From contig CALKCP010000015.1 of assembly GCA_938083445.1 (NCBI GenBank), positions 124,001-188,000 on the forward strand: a stretch of DNA of 64,000 nucleotides, written 5' to 3'. The notes below the pieces were generated by a model that did no database searches, was not told the origin of the DNA, and saw only the letters and a program-made list of their open reading frames with translations. Below, piece by piece: positions 28,783 to 37,835 of the stretch; position 1 is the first letter of the stretch; every line of letters begins with the position of its first letter. The stretch is from an uncultured Ulvibacter sp. (lineage in GTDB: Bacteria > Bacteroidota > Bacteroidia > Flavobacteriales > Flavobacteriaceae). The translations under genes and the position numbers were made by a program.

Positions 28783-30900
28783 TTAATTCTCTCCTAAATA
28801 GAGTGCCAGTTTAATTTTCCAATAAGGGATTTGTTCTTCAAAATATTCGAAGTAGGACCTTAATGCCTCAGGGTTTTCTACTTTTTCTCGAGCATTTTGA
28901 ATTTTCTCCAGCTCTTCGGAAAGGATTAGTTTGTGTAAATCGATTTCACTTCCCAACTCGTGTATCTTCATTAAATGGCCGTAAATCGTGGTCTCGGCTA
29001 AATCTCTTTTTTCTGAAATCTCTTTTATTGAAAGTCCATCCTGAAATAATTCGAAACTCTTTTTATAGGTATCTCCCTTTTTACCAGCTGCTTTTTTTTT
29101 AGGCTTTTTAATTCTTGAAACTTGGGGTTTTTGGTACGCCGCGATGCGCTTTAAAAACGATGCTGCGTACTTCTCTAATTTCGCTTGCCCCACCCCAATA
29201 ATCTGTGAAAATTCATCTTCATTCGACGGAAGCTTTTCTACCATATCTTTTATACTCGCATCGCTAAATACAACATAGGCCGGAACCCCCGTTTCTTTTG
29301 CGACCTCATACCGATAGGCTTTCAATTTTTCGAATAAACCCTCCGCTGGGGTTTGTTCTTTATCGGCTGTTTTAATGTCTGCTGTTTTTTGATTTAAATG
29401 TGCAAGCTGTATTTTTTGACCTTCAAATAAAATTTTATCTGCCAAAGGGGTTAACAACAATCTTCCGTTTTCGTGAAACCAAATTTCCAAAACCCCTTGG
29501 TTTAATAACTGAATAACATACTGCTGTAAATCGAGCCAGGCAACATCTTTGGCGGCACCATAAGTCTTAATGTTTTGATAGCCCTTATCATATACTCCAG
29601 CATTCTTAGCCCCTCGTAAAACATCTAAAACCATCCCCAACGCCTCTTGCTCCTTTAAACGCTTTATGACAGAACATACTTTTTGAGCCAGTAGGGTTCC
29701 ATCAAAATAAGTCGGGGGAGATTTACAAACATCACAATTCCCACAATCTTCAAAAATAGATTCTCCAAAATAGGAAAGTAATGCTTTTCGTCTGCAGCTT
29801 AATGCTTCAGCAAATTGCTGCATACGTTCCAATTTCGCCAGCTGAAACTCCTCATTTGCTGTGCCTTGTGTAAATTTCCGAAGCTGTATTACATCTGCAA
29901 AACTATAAAACAGCAAGGTGTGTGCGGGCAAGCCATCTCTCCCACTACGTCCAATTTCTTGATAATAGCCTTCGATGTTTTTTGGCATGTTGTAATGAAT
30001 AACCCAGCGTACGTTGCTTTTATCGATTCCCATTCCAAAGGCAATGGTAGCCACAATAATTGAGGTCGTATCATTTACAAAACCATCTTGAATTTCTGTT
30101 CGGTCTTGGGCGCTCAAACCCGCGTGATAGGCCTTTGCATCTAAACCCGCTGCTCTTAATTTAGTTGCCAAACTTTCGGTGCTCTTTCTACTTAAACAAT
30201 AGATAATTCCACTTTCGGTCTTTTTACTCTTTAAAAAATCAAGAATTTGTTTGATACGATTCTGGCCAGATCGTACATCTAAATACAAATTTTTACGATC
30301 AAAAGAAGAGATGTATTTTTTTGCTTTCGGAATCGCCAATTGGGCAATTATGTCATCTTGTGTCGCCTTATCTGCTGTTGCAGTAAGTGCAATAACAGGC
30401 ACCTTTGGAAATTGTGTTTTTAATATCCCAAGTTTGGTATAGGCAGGTCGAAAATCATGACCCCAAGAAGAAATGCAATGCGCCTCATCTATCGCAAATA
30501 AATTGATTTTAATTTCTAATAAAGTCGACTCTAGTAAAAAGAGGCTTTCTGGTGCGACATAAAATAAATTTAAAACATTATTCTTTAAATCGCGAAGCGT
30601 CTGCTCTTGCTCCTCTTGTGGTTGACTGCTATTAAAAAAGGCCGTCTTTATGCCATTTACACGCAGGGCGTCCACCTGATCTTTCATCAATGCAATCAAA
30701 GGAGAAATAACGATTGCCGTGCCTTCTAAATAAATTGCAGGAAGCTGAAAACAAAGGGATTTTCCACCGCCAGTTGGCATAATGGCAAGTGTATCCTTAC
30801 CGTCTAATAGATTTTGAATGACTTCCCTTTGATTCGGGCGAAAGCTATCATATCCGAAATGCGTTTTTAATAAACTATGTATGCTAGGGGTTTCGATCAT
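28783..30900 (-). CDS. recQ: ATP-dependent DNA helicase RecQ
   Basis: This 705-aa 3'-5' DNA helicase acts in recombination and replication repair. It has Walker A GGGKS (44-48, Lys47), the DEAH box (138-141) and the following aromatic-rich loop CISSWGHDFRP. Motif VI is present (IGRSGRDG), then the RecQ zinc cluster (CRRKALLSYFG ... CGNCDVC), an RQC winged-helix region, an HRDC domain (about 530-600, GVGQAKLEKYA) and a C-terminal helix-turn-helix module (about 630-680, DGLSIKEISEKRDLAETTIY). This is the usual Bacteroidota architecture. A consensus promoter element sits only 5 nt ahead of the start codon, so the mRNA may be nearly leaderless. Confidence 0.97.
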   Translation of the reverse strand: MIETPSIHSLLKTHFGYDSFRPNQREVIQNLLDGKDTLAIMPTGGGKSLCFQLPAIYLEGTAIVISPLIALMKDQVDALRVNGIKTAFFNSSQPQEEQEQTLRDLKNNVLNLFYVAPESLFLLESTLLEIKINLFAIDEAHCISSWGHDFRPAYTKLGILKTQFPKVPVIALTATADKATQDDIIAQLAIPKAKKYISSFDRKNLYLDVRSGQNRIKQILDFLKSKKTESGIIYCLSRKSTESLATKLRAAGLDAKAYHAGLSAQDRTEIQDGFVNDTTSIIVATIAFGMGIDKSNVRWVIHYNMPKNIEGYYQEIGRSGRDGLPAHTLLFYSFADVIQLRKFTQGTANEEFQLAKLERMQQFAEALSCRRKALLSYFGESIFEDCGNCDVCKSPPTYFDGTLLAQKVCSVIKRLKEQEALGMVLDVLRGAKNAGVYDKGYQNIKTYGAAKDVAWLDLQQYVIQLLNQGVLEIWFHENGRLLLTPLADKILFEGQKIQLAHLNQKTADIKTADKEQTPAEGLFEKLKAYRYEVAKETGVPAYVVFSDASIKDMVEKLPSNEDEFSQIIGVGQAKLEKYAASFLKRIAAYQKPQVSRIKKPKKKAAGKKGDTYKKSFELFQDGLSIKEISEKRDLAETTIYGHLMKIHELGSEIDLHKLILSEELEKIQNAREKVENPEALRSYFEYFEEQIPYWKIKLALYLGEN

Positions 30901-30905
30901 TGGCG

Positions 30906-30913
30906 CAAAATTA
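30906..30913 (-). promoter_or_regulatory. Putative recQ promoter -7 element
   Basis: The minus strand reads TAATTTTG, a full match to TAnnTTTG, ending 5 nt before the ATG. Transcription would start at or next to the initiation codon. Confidence 0.5.
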
Positions 30914-31038
30914 GGAATTATAATCGTGAATTGAGGAGCGATCTAGACAGATAATAAGGCGCATTCAACTTCTTCTTTCCGGGCCTGAAAATTATAAAAT
31001 ACTCCCCCTCTATGCAAGAAGAGGAGCTTAGAATGGTC

Positions 31039-31374
31039 CTATTTACTCCCTAACATTAACAACTCATTACAAACCACTTCAGTTGTATAACGCTTATTAC
31101 CTTCTTTGTCATCATAAGAACGGCTGGTTAATTTGCCCTCAACGGCTACCTCTTTCCCTTTGGTCACATATTCCTCTATGATCTCTGCGGTTTTCCCCCA
31201 GGCAACGACGTTGTGCCACTGGGTGTCTGTAACACGCTCCCCTTGTTGGTTTTTATAGGTTTCATTTGTTGCAATACTAAACTTGGCTAATTTCTTGCCC
31301 GAATCCATGGTGATGATTTCTGGGTCATTTCCTAAGTTTCCAATCAACTGTACTTTGTTTCTAAGTGTACTCAT
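31039..31374 (-). CDS. ssb: Single-stranded DNA-binding protein, short form
   Basis: This 111-aa protein is a single OB-fold SSB (LRNKVQLIGNLGNDPEI at the N-terminus, DTQWHNVVAWGKTAE in the middle, and KGKEVAVEGKLTSRSYDDKEG towards the end). It binds single-stranded DNA in replication, recombination and repair. It stops right after the OB-fold (NELLMLGSK) and lacks the glycine-rich linker and acidic DDDIPF-type tip that recruits partner proteins in the main cellular SSB. It is therefore probably an accessory SSB, of a kind seen in many Bacteroidota. Its leader is about 90 nt and contains a small hairpin. Confidence 0.92.
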   Translation of the reverse strand: MSTLRNKVQLIGNLGNDPEIITMDSGKKLAKFSIATNETYKNQQGERVTDTQWHNVVAWGKTAEIIEEYVTKGKEVAVEGKLTSRSYDDKEGNKRYTTEVVCNELLMLGSK

Positions 31375-31408
31375 AATACTAAAATTTTAATTAAACAGTT
31401 AAGAATTG

Positions 31409-31429
31409 TCCTCGAACTCGTGTCGAGGA
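31409..31429 (-). other. Hairpin in the ssb leader
   Basis: A perfect 7-bp stem (TCCTCGA pairing with TCGAGGA) with a 7-nt loop lies between the ssb promoter-like element and the ssb start. It may be structural or regulatory. There is no T-run, so it is not a typical terminator. Confidence 0.4.
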
Positions 31430-31465
31430 TCTATCGAACTGAACCGCTCTAACGATTCAACGTTG

Positions 31466-31473
31466 CAAACATA
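31466..31473 (-). promoter_or_regulatory. Putative ssb promoter -7 element
   Basis: The minus strand reads TATGTTTG, a full match to TAnnTTTG, 91 nt before the ssb start codon. Confidence 0.45.
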
Positions 31474-31515
31474 TAACTGAATAGGAATCTTAGTTGGTTG
31501 CTACACATTTACTAT

Positions 31516-31565
31516 CGTTTATAGTTGTTTACAATCATTTGTAAGCGCTTGCAAACGCTTTTGTG
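31516..31565. repeat. Degenerate 10-bp phased repeat containing a cre-like palindrome
   Basis: Five successive 10-bp units share the pattern yg(t/c)TT(t)(r)yA (for example CGTTTATAGT, TGTTTACAAT, CGCTTGCAAA). Inside it, 31539-31554 is a near-perfect 16-bp palindrome, TTGTAAGCGCTTGCAA, centred on GCGC and matching the LacI/CcpA-type class of operator. It lies between the ssb promoter region and the dead symporter gene. Confidence 0.5.
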
Positions 31566-31595
31566 AGGCAACTATTTCTATATCAATGCAAATGA

Positions 31596-32111
31596 CAGGC
31601 AGGCAAACCAATACATCAACTCGGCCCTGGGTCCACTATTAATGATGGTTCTAGACCGTATCTAATTGACAAGCTGAGTGGCATTTCGACAGAATTAGGT
31701 TTTACAGAATATACAAGTGGAACTACTAGCACACTCGATATCTTTGCCAGATCCTTGACTCTGATGATTGGCACAGCAGGAATCCATACCTAACCGTTCG
31801 TTTTTTTACTGTTAAGAAAGTAAAGGCCTCTTGTCAATTGGCCGGAATTGCTCTTTTTCTAATCGCTATTTTTTATACGGCAGCAATAGCTCTTGCTGTT
31901 TTTGCCAAAACCAATTAATTAAACAACGTTAGAAACAAGCACTATTCTGAAATATAAATTTGGTGTTTTTAAGGGCGCAGTGGCCATGGCGGTAAATTTT
32001 AGTGTGGTATTAACAGTGAATAGAGTCACTCCTCCTCCCTCGGAAAAGATTAAAGAACTCGTGGAACGTATTCGACTACCAAACAATGCAGGAGAGGCTG
32101 GCGGGCATTAA
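31596..32111 (+). pseudogene. Decayed sodium:solute symporter (SSS family) remnant
   Basis: Three pieces in different frames add up to parts of one symporter. Piece A (31596-31790) reads QLGPGSTINDGSRPYL, then LIDKLSGISTELGF and SLTLMIGTAGI, and then meets a stop. Piece B (31784-31918), two bases out of phase, continues with PYLTVRFFTVKKVKAS, IALFLIAIFYTAAIAL and FAKTN. Piece C (31947-32111) gives the C-terminus: KGAVAMAVNFSVVLTV, then TPPPSEKIKELVERIR and a stop. These match conserved blocks of the cation/acetate-symporter-like SSS group (typically MIGTAGLPHVIVRFFTVP). The N-terminal half and the section between B and C are missing. It is not a functional gene. Confidence 0.8.
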
Positions 32112-32113
32112 GC

Positions 32114-32278
32114 TTAGTCAATTTTGCCTTCTTTTTGAGCCTTCGATTTTTTGATAATAGCTTTCAATTTTTCAGCGCGGGTTTCTTTTTCCTTGCGTTT
32201 TTTGTCAAATTTTTGATCCATCAACCGAGCGTGTTTTGCCTTGTTTTTGGTATTCTTCGCCTTGCCTTTTTTTGCCAT
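32114..32278 (-). CDS. Small lysine-rich conserved protein (54 aa)
   Basis: A 54-residue frame starts with ATG at 32278 and ends with TAA at 32114-32116. It encodes MAKKGKAKNTKNKAKHARL and a basic helix rich in Lys, Arg and Glu (KFDKKRKEKETRAEKLKAI). Short proteins of this kind are common in Flavobacteriia and are usually left unnamed. The composition would suit binding to RNA, DNA or the ribosome, but that is only inference. It lies 61 nt downstream of the TonB receptor on the same strand and converges on the dead symporter with a 2-nt gap. There is no good reading frame on the opposite strand here. Confidence 0.65.
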   Translation of the reverse strand: MAKKGKAKNTKNKAKHARLMDQKFDKKRKEKETRAEKLKAIIKKSKAQKEGKID

Positions 32279-32339
32279 CACTTTTATTTTGTCTGCTATC
32301 TCACCAATCGCTCCTCGGCAATGTACAGTTCATGCCTAC

Positions 32340-34748
32340 TTAAAAGGCATACGTAGCCGCGAGAATAAAATTTCTACCAGCAGAAGCCAAACCACTAGAA
32401 TAAGGCCTGTAGCGTTTATCACTAATATTCTCTAAAGTCGCATTAAGATGCAGCGCCTTTGTAATACTGTATTGAGCTCTAAAATTTAAGGTATACCATC
32501 CTGGTGAATATGGATTCCCGTCTTCATCTTTAGCATATAAAAAATCATTGTTTTGCTGAGAAGGTGCTAATTCATTAAAATCAAACGACCCATTATAATC
32601 GACAAAGGCATCTAGTTTTAATCGCTGGGCTTTAAAAATTAAATGACCATTTCCGTACATTGGAGGCGCACTGCGCAGTGGATAACTAACACCGCTATCG
32701 TCTTCCTCGAAACCATCGGTAATACTATATTGCGAAGTGAGCTGCAGATGTTCGCTAAAATTGATTTCAATGCTAGCTTCAAAACCATATACCTCCGCTT
32801 TGGCAGCATTTTGTATGGCTTGAACATTGCTCAATTCTCCTTGGTAAAGAATTTGTGACTCCCCATTTATTTCGTAGTCGCGGCGCACCAGCGCATCCTT
32901 TAAGCCGGTAAAATAAGTCCCTACATCGAGTTTGACAACATTCTCAAAATTAAAAGCAATTCCTATTTCCGCTGTTTTGGCATATTCAGGTTTTAAATCG
33001 GGATTTGGAACAACAACACTTCCAGGTTCACTATCAAATATTTTACCTACGTCGTCAATGTTTGGCGCTCTAAAAGCTGTTCCAAAATTAAGGCGCCAAC
33101 TTAAAATATCGTTTGGATACCAAGCCAATCCTGCACTTCCTGTAAGGGCACCTGTATTGATATTTGCTTCGGAAAAGGGGAGGTCATAAAATCCATCTTC
33201 AAAACTGGCATCCACCAATATATGATTGTAACGCAGTCCTCCTTGAAACGACAATTTATCCGCCAATTTAAAATGCAAACTCGAATATGCAGCCATTGAT
33301 TGCCAAGTCGATCCGTCTGGATATCGAGACGCATCTGCCGCTGAAGTTCCTGTAATTATATCGGTTTGTTTTCCCTCGCTATGAACCTTATTGTAGACGT
33401 ACTCTACCCCATAATGTAGCTTCGCTTTATTAAAATCTTTTTCAAAATCCCAGGCTCCGGTATACGCTAACACTTCTTCGTCAGTTTCAAACAAAACAGT
33501 ATCACCAAAATCCCTATCATTTCTACTTTCCTTGAAGCGCTGGTAAGAAGCCGTAATAATACTCTCGTCGTACATTGTATTATTCGATGCTTTATTTCTA
33601 GCCTGTATATTTCCAGACAACCACTCCTGTGGTCCATAGTACCATTCCGCACTTTTTAGACCATCCCCCTTTGGGCGTATTAAGCGGTCGTACCTTGAAT
33701 AATCACTCGTAGTTGTATAAAACAATCCTAAATTAAAATCCCATTTATCCGACGGCATATAGCGCACTTTTTGCATGGTGTTTAACTGCTGGTACCCTGT
33801 AGACACTTGAACACGCTGATCTGAATTTTCAACCAATAGATCCTCCCCATTTATAGTATTAGCATAAAACGGTCGTACATAATCATCGGGGCCATTCTTT
33901 CCCATTCTAAGATCTCCAAAATCACTGTAAGAAACACTGGTTAAAAACGCCCACTCCTTGGTTCCAATATTGAAATCAAAATGCCCCGTTTTTTCGGAGC
34001 TTGCTGTTGCATATCTCGCCAAGGCATTTCCAGAAAATGACATGCCCTCTTCAAATGAAAATTTAGGTCGTTTCGTATAAAAATTCATAACTCCTCCAAC
34101 TGCGTCACTTCCATATATAACAGAACCTGGGCCCAGAATAACCTCGGTGTTCTCAACTGCTAAAGGGTCAATTGATATGACATTTTGAACGTTCCCACCT
34201 CTAAAGATTGCATTGTTAAATCGAACCCCGTCTACAGTGATAAGTAATCGATTGGTCGAAAACCCTCGTATGTTAGGACTTCCTCCTCCCAATTGACTTT
34301 TCTGAATAAATACTTGACCGCTGCTTTTCAATAAGTCTGCAGACGTTTGGGGATTTGCGAATAAGACATCCTCTGCACGAATGCTCGAAATTTGTTGTGG
34401 AACGTCTCTTTTGTTTTGCCCGAATTTTGCTACGGAAAGTACTATTTCGTCCAAGCTACTCGCATTTAGTTCCAAATAAACCGTATTGTTGGCATTGACT
34501 ATCTCAATCTTTGTTACGTTGATCGTGGTATGTGAGATATGTTGCAGTGTTATTTGTTCGGTTTCTGAAAATTTAGAAATATCCAGAAAACCATCAAAAT
34601 CGGATACCGCACTCTTCGATTTCTCGGCATTAAAAATAGCAACCCCAGATATAGGTTTTTTACTTTGAGACTCTAGTATTTGAATCTTTTGTGCAATAAC
34701 TGAAGTATAGAGAAAAAAACTAATAGCCAGAAGTACTAGTATTCGCAT
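32340..34748 (-). CDS. TonB-dependent outer-membrane receptor
   Basis: This 802-aa outer-membrane protein has a signal peptide (cleaved after about VIAQ, 19), a carboxypeptidase-regulatory-like domain (about 20-100), and a TonB plug (about 115-230) with RGFSTNRLLITVDGVRFNNA and GSVIYGSDAVGGVMNFYTKR. A 22-strand barrel ends in TYAF. It resembles BtuB/CirA-type receptors for iron chelates, cobalamin or other small nutrients more than SusC proteins: it is shorter and there is no SusD partner. It follows recO by 6 nt, so it is the third gene of the porZ-recO transcript. The substrate is not predictable. Confidence 0.92.
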   Translation of the reverse strand: MRILVLLAISFFLYTSVIAQKIQILESQSKKPISGVAIFNAEKSKSAVSDFDGFLDISKFSETEQITLQHISHTTINVTKIEIVNANNTVYLELNASSLDEIVLSVAKFGQNKRDVPQQISSIRAEDVLFANPQTSADLLKSSGQVFIQKSQLGGGSPNIRGFSTNRLLITVDGVRFNNAIFRGGNVQNVISIDPLAVENTEVILGPGSVIYGSDAVGGVMNFYTKRPKFSFEEGMSFSGNALARYATASSEKTGHFDFNIGTKEWAFLTSVSYSDFGDLRMGKNGPDDYVRPFYANTINGEDLLVENSDQRVQVSTGYQQLNTMQKVRYMPSDKWDFNLGLFYTTTSDYSRYDRLIRPKGDGLKSAEWYYGPQEWLSGNIQARNKASNNTMYDESIITASYQRFKESRNDRDFGDTVLFETDEEVLAYTGAWDFEKDFNKAKLHYGVEYVYNKVHSEGKQTDIITGTSAADASRYPDGSTWQSMAAYSSLHFKLADKLSFQGGLRYNHILVDASFEDGFYDLPFSEANINTGALTGSAGLAWYPNDILSWRLNFGTAFRAPNIDDVGKIFDSEPGSVVVPNPDLKPEYAKTAEIGIAFNFENVVKLDVGTYFTGLKDALVRRDYEINGESQILYQGELSNVQAIQNAAKAEVYGFEASIEINFSEHLQLTSQYSITDGFEEDDSGVSYPLRSAPPMYGNGHLIFKAQRLKLDAFVDYNGSFDFNELAPSQQNNDFLYAKDEDGNPYSPGWYTLNFRAQYSITKALHLNATLENISDKRYRPYSSGLASAGRNFILAATYAF

Positions 34749-34754
34749 AAATAT

Positions 34755-35474
34755 TTATTGAAATAGTTGGTTAAGCACCAAAAGAGACCTCGGTTTTTTG
34801 TAATCCTGCAAATGTAATTGATAATAGTTCAATAACAAATTTAGAACGTCTAATCGCGCTTTTTTGTCGATGTTAATAGAACTAAGCTTATCAAAATTTA
34901 TACCAAAAAAGGATTTAAAATCTTGAACGACGCGCCCTTTCTCGCAATACATTCCTGATTCGTTCTGCTGAAAGCAGCCGTCTAAGAGATTAAAATACTG
35001 AGCATCAATATTAGAGTCGTCTGGCTGAAAACCCAAATGAGTGGATAGTTTCAGCAAAAATAAAATGTGAAAATTAGCGATCTCCTCATGGCAATCAAGC
35101 CAGTAAAGAACATTTTCTAGGTATTCGAACAAATCATGATTCGATTCTTCTTCCTTGATGCAGTTTTTAAGCATTTCAGCAAGGAACATAATCATACTCG
35201 TTTTTACGACATTGGTATGTAATGTCTGATAGGGATAAATTACTTTTGCTTCTCTAATACTTTCTAAAGTTCCTTTATTCTTATGGTAGGCAACAATATC
35301 CAACTGGGTCAACAATTGAAACTGTGAAGCCTTTAATTTTCCCGATTTAGCTTTTAATATTCTGCGAAGTAAATAACTCTTAATACCCTCTTTCTTTGTA
35401 AAGCAAGTAACAATCAGGTCTGCCTCGGAATATTTGATGGCAGAAAACACGATTGCTTTGGTAGAGACAATCAT
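34755..35474 (-). CDS. recO: DNA repair protein RecO
   Basis: This 239-aa protein works in the RecF pathway, loading RecA onto SSB-coated DNA. It has the N-terminal OB-fold (STKAIVFSAIKYSEADLIV and FTKKEGIKSYLL) and the helical C-terminal domain typical of Bacteroidota RecO, including FLAEMLKNCIKEEESN. The start codon overlaps the stop of porZ in a TAATG arrangement. The same order, porZ-recO-TonB receptor, is familiar in Flavobacteriia. Confidence 0.93.
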   Translation of the reverse strand: MIVSTKAIVFSAIKYSEADLIVTCFTKKEGIKSYLLRRILKAKSGKLKASQFQLLTQLDIVAYHKNKGTLESIREAKVIYPYQTLHTNVVKTSMIMFLAEMLKNCIKEEESNHDLFEYLENVLYWLDCHEEIANFHILFLLKLSTHLGFQPDDSNIDAQYFNLLDGCFQQNESGMYCEKGRVVQDFKSFFGINFDKLSSINIDKKARLDVLNLLLNYYQLHLQDYKKPRSLLVLNQLFQ

Positions 35475-37777
35475 TACCTTACAACCATTATCTTAGTGAC
35501 TTTCGTTTCGAGGCCGTCATCACTTGATATGAGCACTAAATAGACGCCCGAAGCTACTTTATATTTACCGAAGGCTGTGGTGTCCCAAAGTACAGATCCT
35601 CCCTCAGACGTTTGCTCAAAAACAAGATTGCCTTCAATATCCGTTATCTTAACATTGGCATCAGCTGTAAGTCCGTCAATTGTTACATTTCCTGTAAAAT
35701 CCGGTCGCACAGGATTCGGAAAGGCATAAACCTCATCTAAGTTGTCTCGCGGTGCCGTAGAGGTTCCATTAAATGCAACCAACCCATTAACTGTCGCGAA
35801 GTATACATTTCCGCTAAAGGAATCGATTGCAATGTCTTGGACGTTATTTGATGGCAGTGGTGAATTGTCTTTTGTGAAGCGCAGTAGTGTTTCTTGCCCA
35901 TTCGCCGACAAATAAAACACCCCAGAGGTAGAGGTGGCTATCCATTTATTATTAGCGCCGTCTACCTCAATATCTGTAATAAAAAGCTCAAAAAGAAGTT
36001 CTTGTGGTACGCCATCTTCTAGGATGATAATTGGTTGCGCATCAATTTCTGCACCATCTTCAAAAAAGCCTCCCACATTAAATAAAACTCTTAACCCTCT
36101 TGGAGTTCCAATCCACAATCTGTTTTGATTGTCAAAGGCCAAGGCACGAACACTACTTCTAGGGATATTCCCATTGCCTTCACCATCTTCTATTCTGTTA
36201 AATCGACCGTTGTTCGGATTGTAGCCGATAAGGCCACTTTCTCCAGTGCCAAAAAAAACAGTACCCGTTCTACTAACGGCCAGTTGATTAAATGCTTGTT
36301 CATCCTCACCATCAATAATTCCGCTCACGTCAATTTTTTGAAACTGCCCTCCTGGAGATAATTTAATGAGACCCTTATTGTATCGAGATTGTAGAAACCA
36401 AAGATTCCCTTGCCTATCAAAATCAGAACCATACAAACGAACCCCCATGCCTGCATTAGATGCAAATGGTGGGTATTCTAAAGCACTATTAGACTGATCA
36501 AATAAAAACACGGGTGTTTGATCTTCAATTTTAAGCAAGCCTTTATGAAAAGAAGAAATATAGGTCTCACTTGGATCATTTGGGTTAATAGTGACTTTCA
36601 CCAAATCATTAATAGGTTTTCCATCAAAAATAGCAGAAAGGTCATCGTATGAAATGTTTGTCCAAACACCATCTCTTAGATTGCTAATACCTCTATAATT
36701 TAAAGGAAAGGGGTTGTAACTTGACGAGACTTCTCCAAAAACTGTCCATAATTGTCCTGGAGATGCATCAATGGCAAATGAATTATTTAAAAGAGGCCCA
36801 TCAGGTAAAATTTGCTCTTCCGAAGAAGAATCAAAAGGGACCTCAATCATGCCAATTTCTTTTGTCCCCAGATAAAAAGCATTATTGAAGACATACCCTG
36901 ATTGTAATTTATATGTTAAATCAGGGATGTTAGTTACAGTTGCTTGAAGTTCAAAACCTTCAGAATATGCTTGAATTTCATTTAAGGTTGTGACCGTTAA
37001 AAGGCCGTTGTTGGATTTAAAATCTACAACATCACTGCTAAAGCTCCCAACATTCGTTAAGACTCCATCGAAGGTCATTCTAAAAACAGTATTCGCAGTA
37101 TTTAAAACATAAAGACTCTCTTCTAATGTTTGAATTCCATTAAAGCCTCCCGTAGTGATGGTTGACCAATTTTGAAAATCAATGAGGTCGTCATCCTCAT
37201 ACATCGCCCGTCGAATCCCTTCTTGAGCGCTAGCTGCAAAAATATATGGCCCGTCGATCGTCGTTTGTGTAATATTGATTTGAGTTCCTGAATCTCCTAT
37301 AAAATAGGTGTCTCCAAACTCCAAAGCCTCGAGGTCGAATACTGAAATCCCGTATTGAGTCGAAACATACAAGTTTCCGTCCTTCTCATTAAAGTGATTG
37401 ATTCTTTTTTTATCTGGAGGAATGGTCGGTTTATCTAAAATATCTACGACAGAAAGTACATCTTCCTGATCATCAATCACGATCTCAATCAATCCACTTT
37501 CATAGCCTATAACGAGCAGATTGTTTGATTCACTATAATATATTGTTGAGATTGGCTCCCCCGCTAAACCGTTAATTGTTGAAATTGTTGCTATTTCCTT
37601 TGTGGATAAGTCATAAGTGAAAATGGCATTCTGAGAAGCACCAAACATTTTATCATTGCCCTGGGAGATGCTCTTCACCGAAACAAAAGAAAAATAGCCT
37701 GTCCAAAGATTCTCAAAATTTTGAGCCTGAAGTAATGAGCTAATAAAAATAATAAAAACCGTAAAGAGATGCTTCAT
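35474..37777 (-). CDS. porZ: Type IX secretion system protein PorZ
   Basis: This 767-aa protein has a signal peptide (SLLQAQ, about 18), two seven-bladed beta-propellers (two-component-regulator-type repeats such as NRLWIGTPRGLRVL and NNKWIATSTSGVFYL), and a C-terminal T9SS type A domain with AFPNPVRPDFTGNVTI and VTKIMVVR at the end. In Porphyromonas gingivalis, PorZ is a surface component of the attachment complex that delivers A-LPS to the sortase for T9SS cargo. The length, the propeller pair and the location beside recO support the assignment. It should serve cargo such as the DUF1501 protein at the left end of the window. Confidence 0.88.
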   Translation of the reverse strand: MKHLFTVFIIFISSLLQAQNFENLWTGYFSFVSVKSISQGNDKMFGASQNAIFTYDLSTKEIATISTINGLAGEPISTIYYSESNNLLVIGYESGLIEIVIDDQEDVLSVVDILDKPTIPPDKKRINHFNEKDGNLYVSTQYGISVFDLEALEFGDTYFIGDSGTQINITQTTIDGPYIFAASAQEGIRRAMYEDDDLIDFQNWSTITTGGFNGIQTLEESLYVLNTANTVFRMTFDGVLTNVGSFSSDVVDFKSNNGLLTVTTLNEIQAYSEGFELQATVTNIPDLTYKLQSGYVFNNAFYLGTKEIGMIEVPFDSSSEEQILPDGPLLNNSFAIDASPGQLWTVFGEVSSSYNPFPLNYRGISNLRDGVWTNISYDDLSAIFDGKPINDLVKVTINPNDPSETYISSFHKGLLKIEDQTPVFLFDQSNSALEYPPFASNAGMGVRLYGSDFDRQGNLWFLQSRYNKGLIKLSPGGQFQKIDVSGIIDGEDEQAFNQLAVSRTGTVFFGTGESGLIGYNPNNGRFNRIEDGEGNGNIPRSSVRALAFDNQNRLWIGTPRGLRVLFNVGGFFEDGAEIDAQPIIILEDGVPQELLFELFITDIEVDGANNKWIATSTSGVFYLSANGQETLLRFTKDNSPLPSNNVQDIAIDSFSGNVYFATVNGLVAFNGTSTAPRDNLDEVYAFPNPVRPDFTGNVTIDGLTADANVKITDIEGNLVFEQTSEGGSVLWDTTAFGKYKVASGVYLVLISSDDGLETKVTKIMVVR

Positions 37778-37797
37778 ACACTAATTTCTTTTCACAC

Positions 37798-37805
37798 GAA
37801 ATATA
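37798..37805 (-). promoter_or_regulatory. Possible porZ operon -7 element
   Basis: The minus strand reads TATATTTC (7 of 8 to TAnnTTTG), 20 nt before the porZ start, with a TTG 23 nt further upstream. Confidence 0.35.
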
Positions 37806-37835
37806 ACATTTAATTATAGTATTTATTGCAACTAA

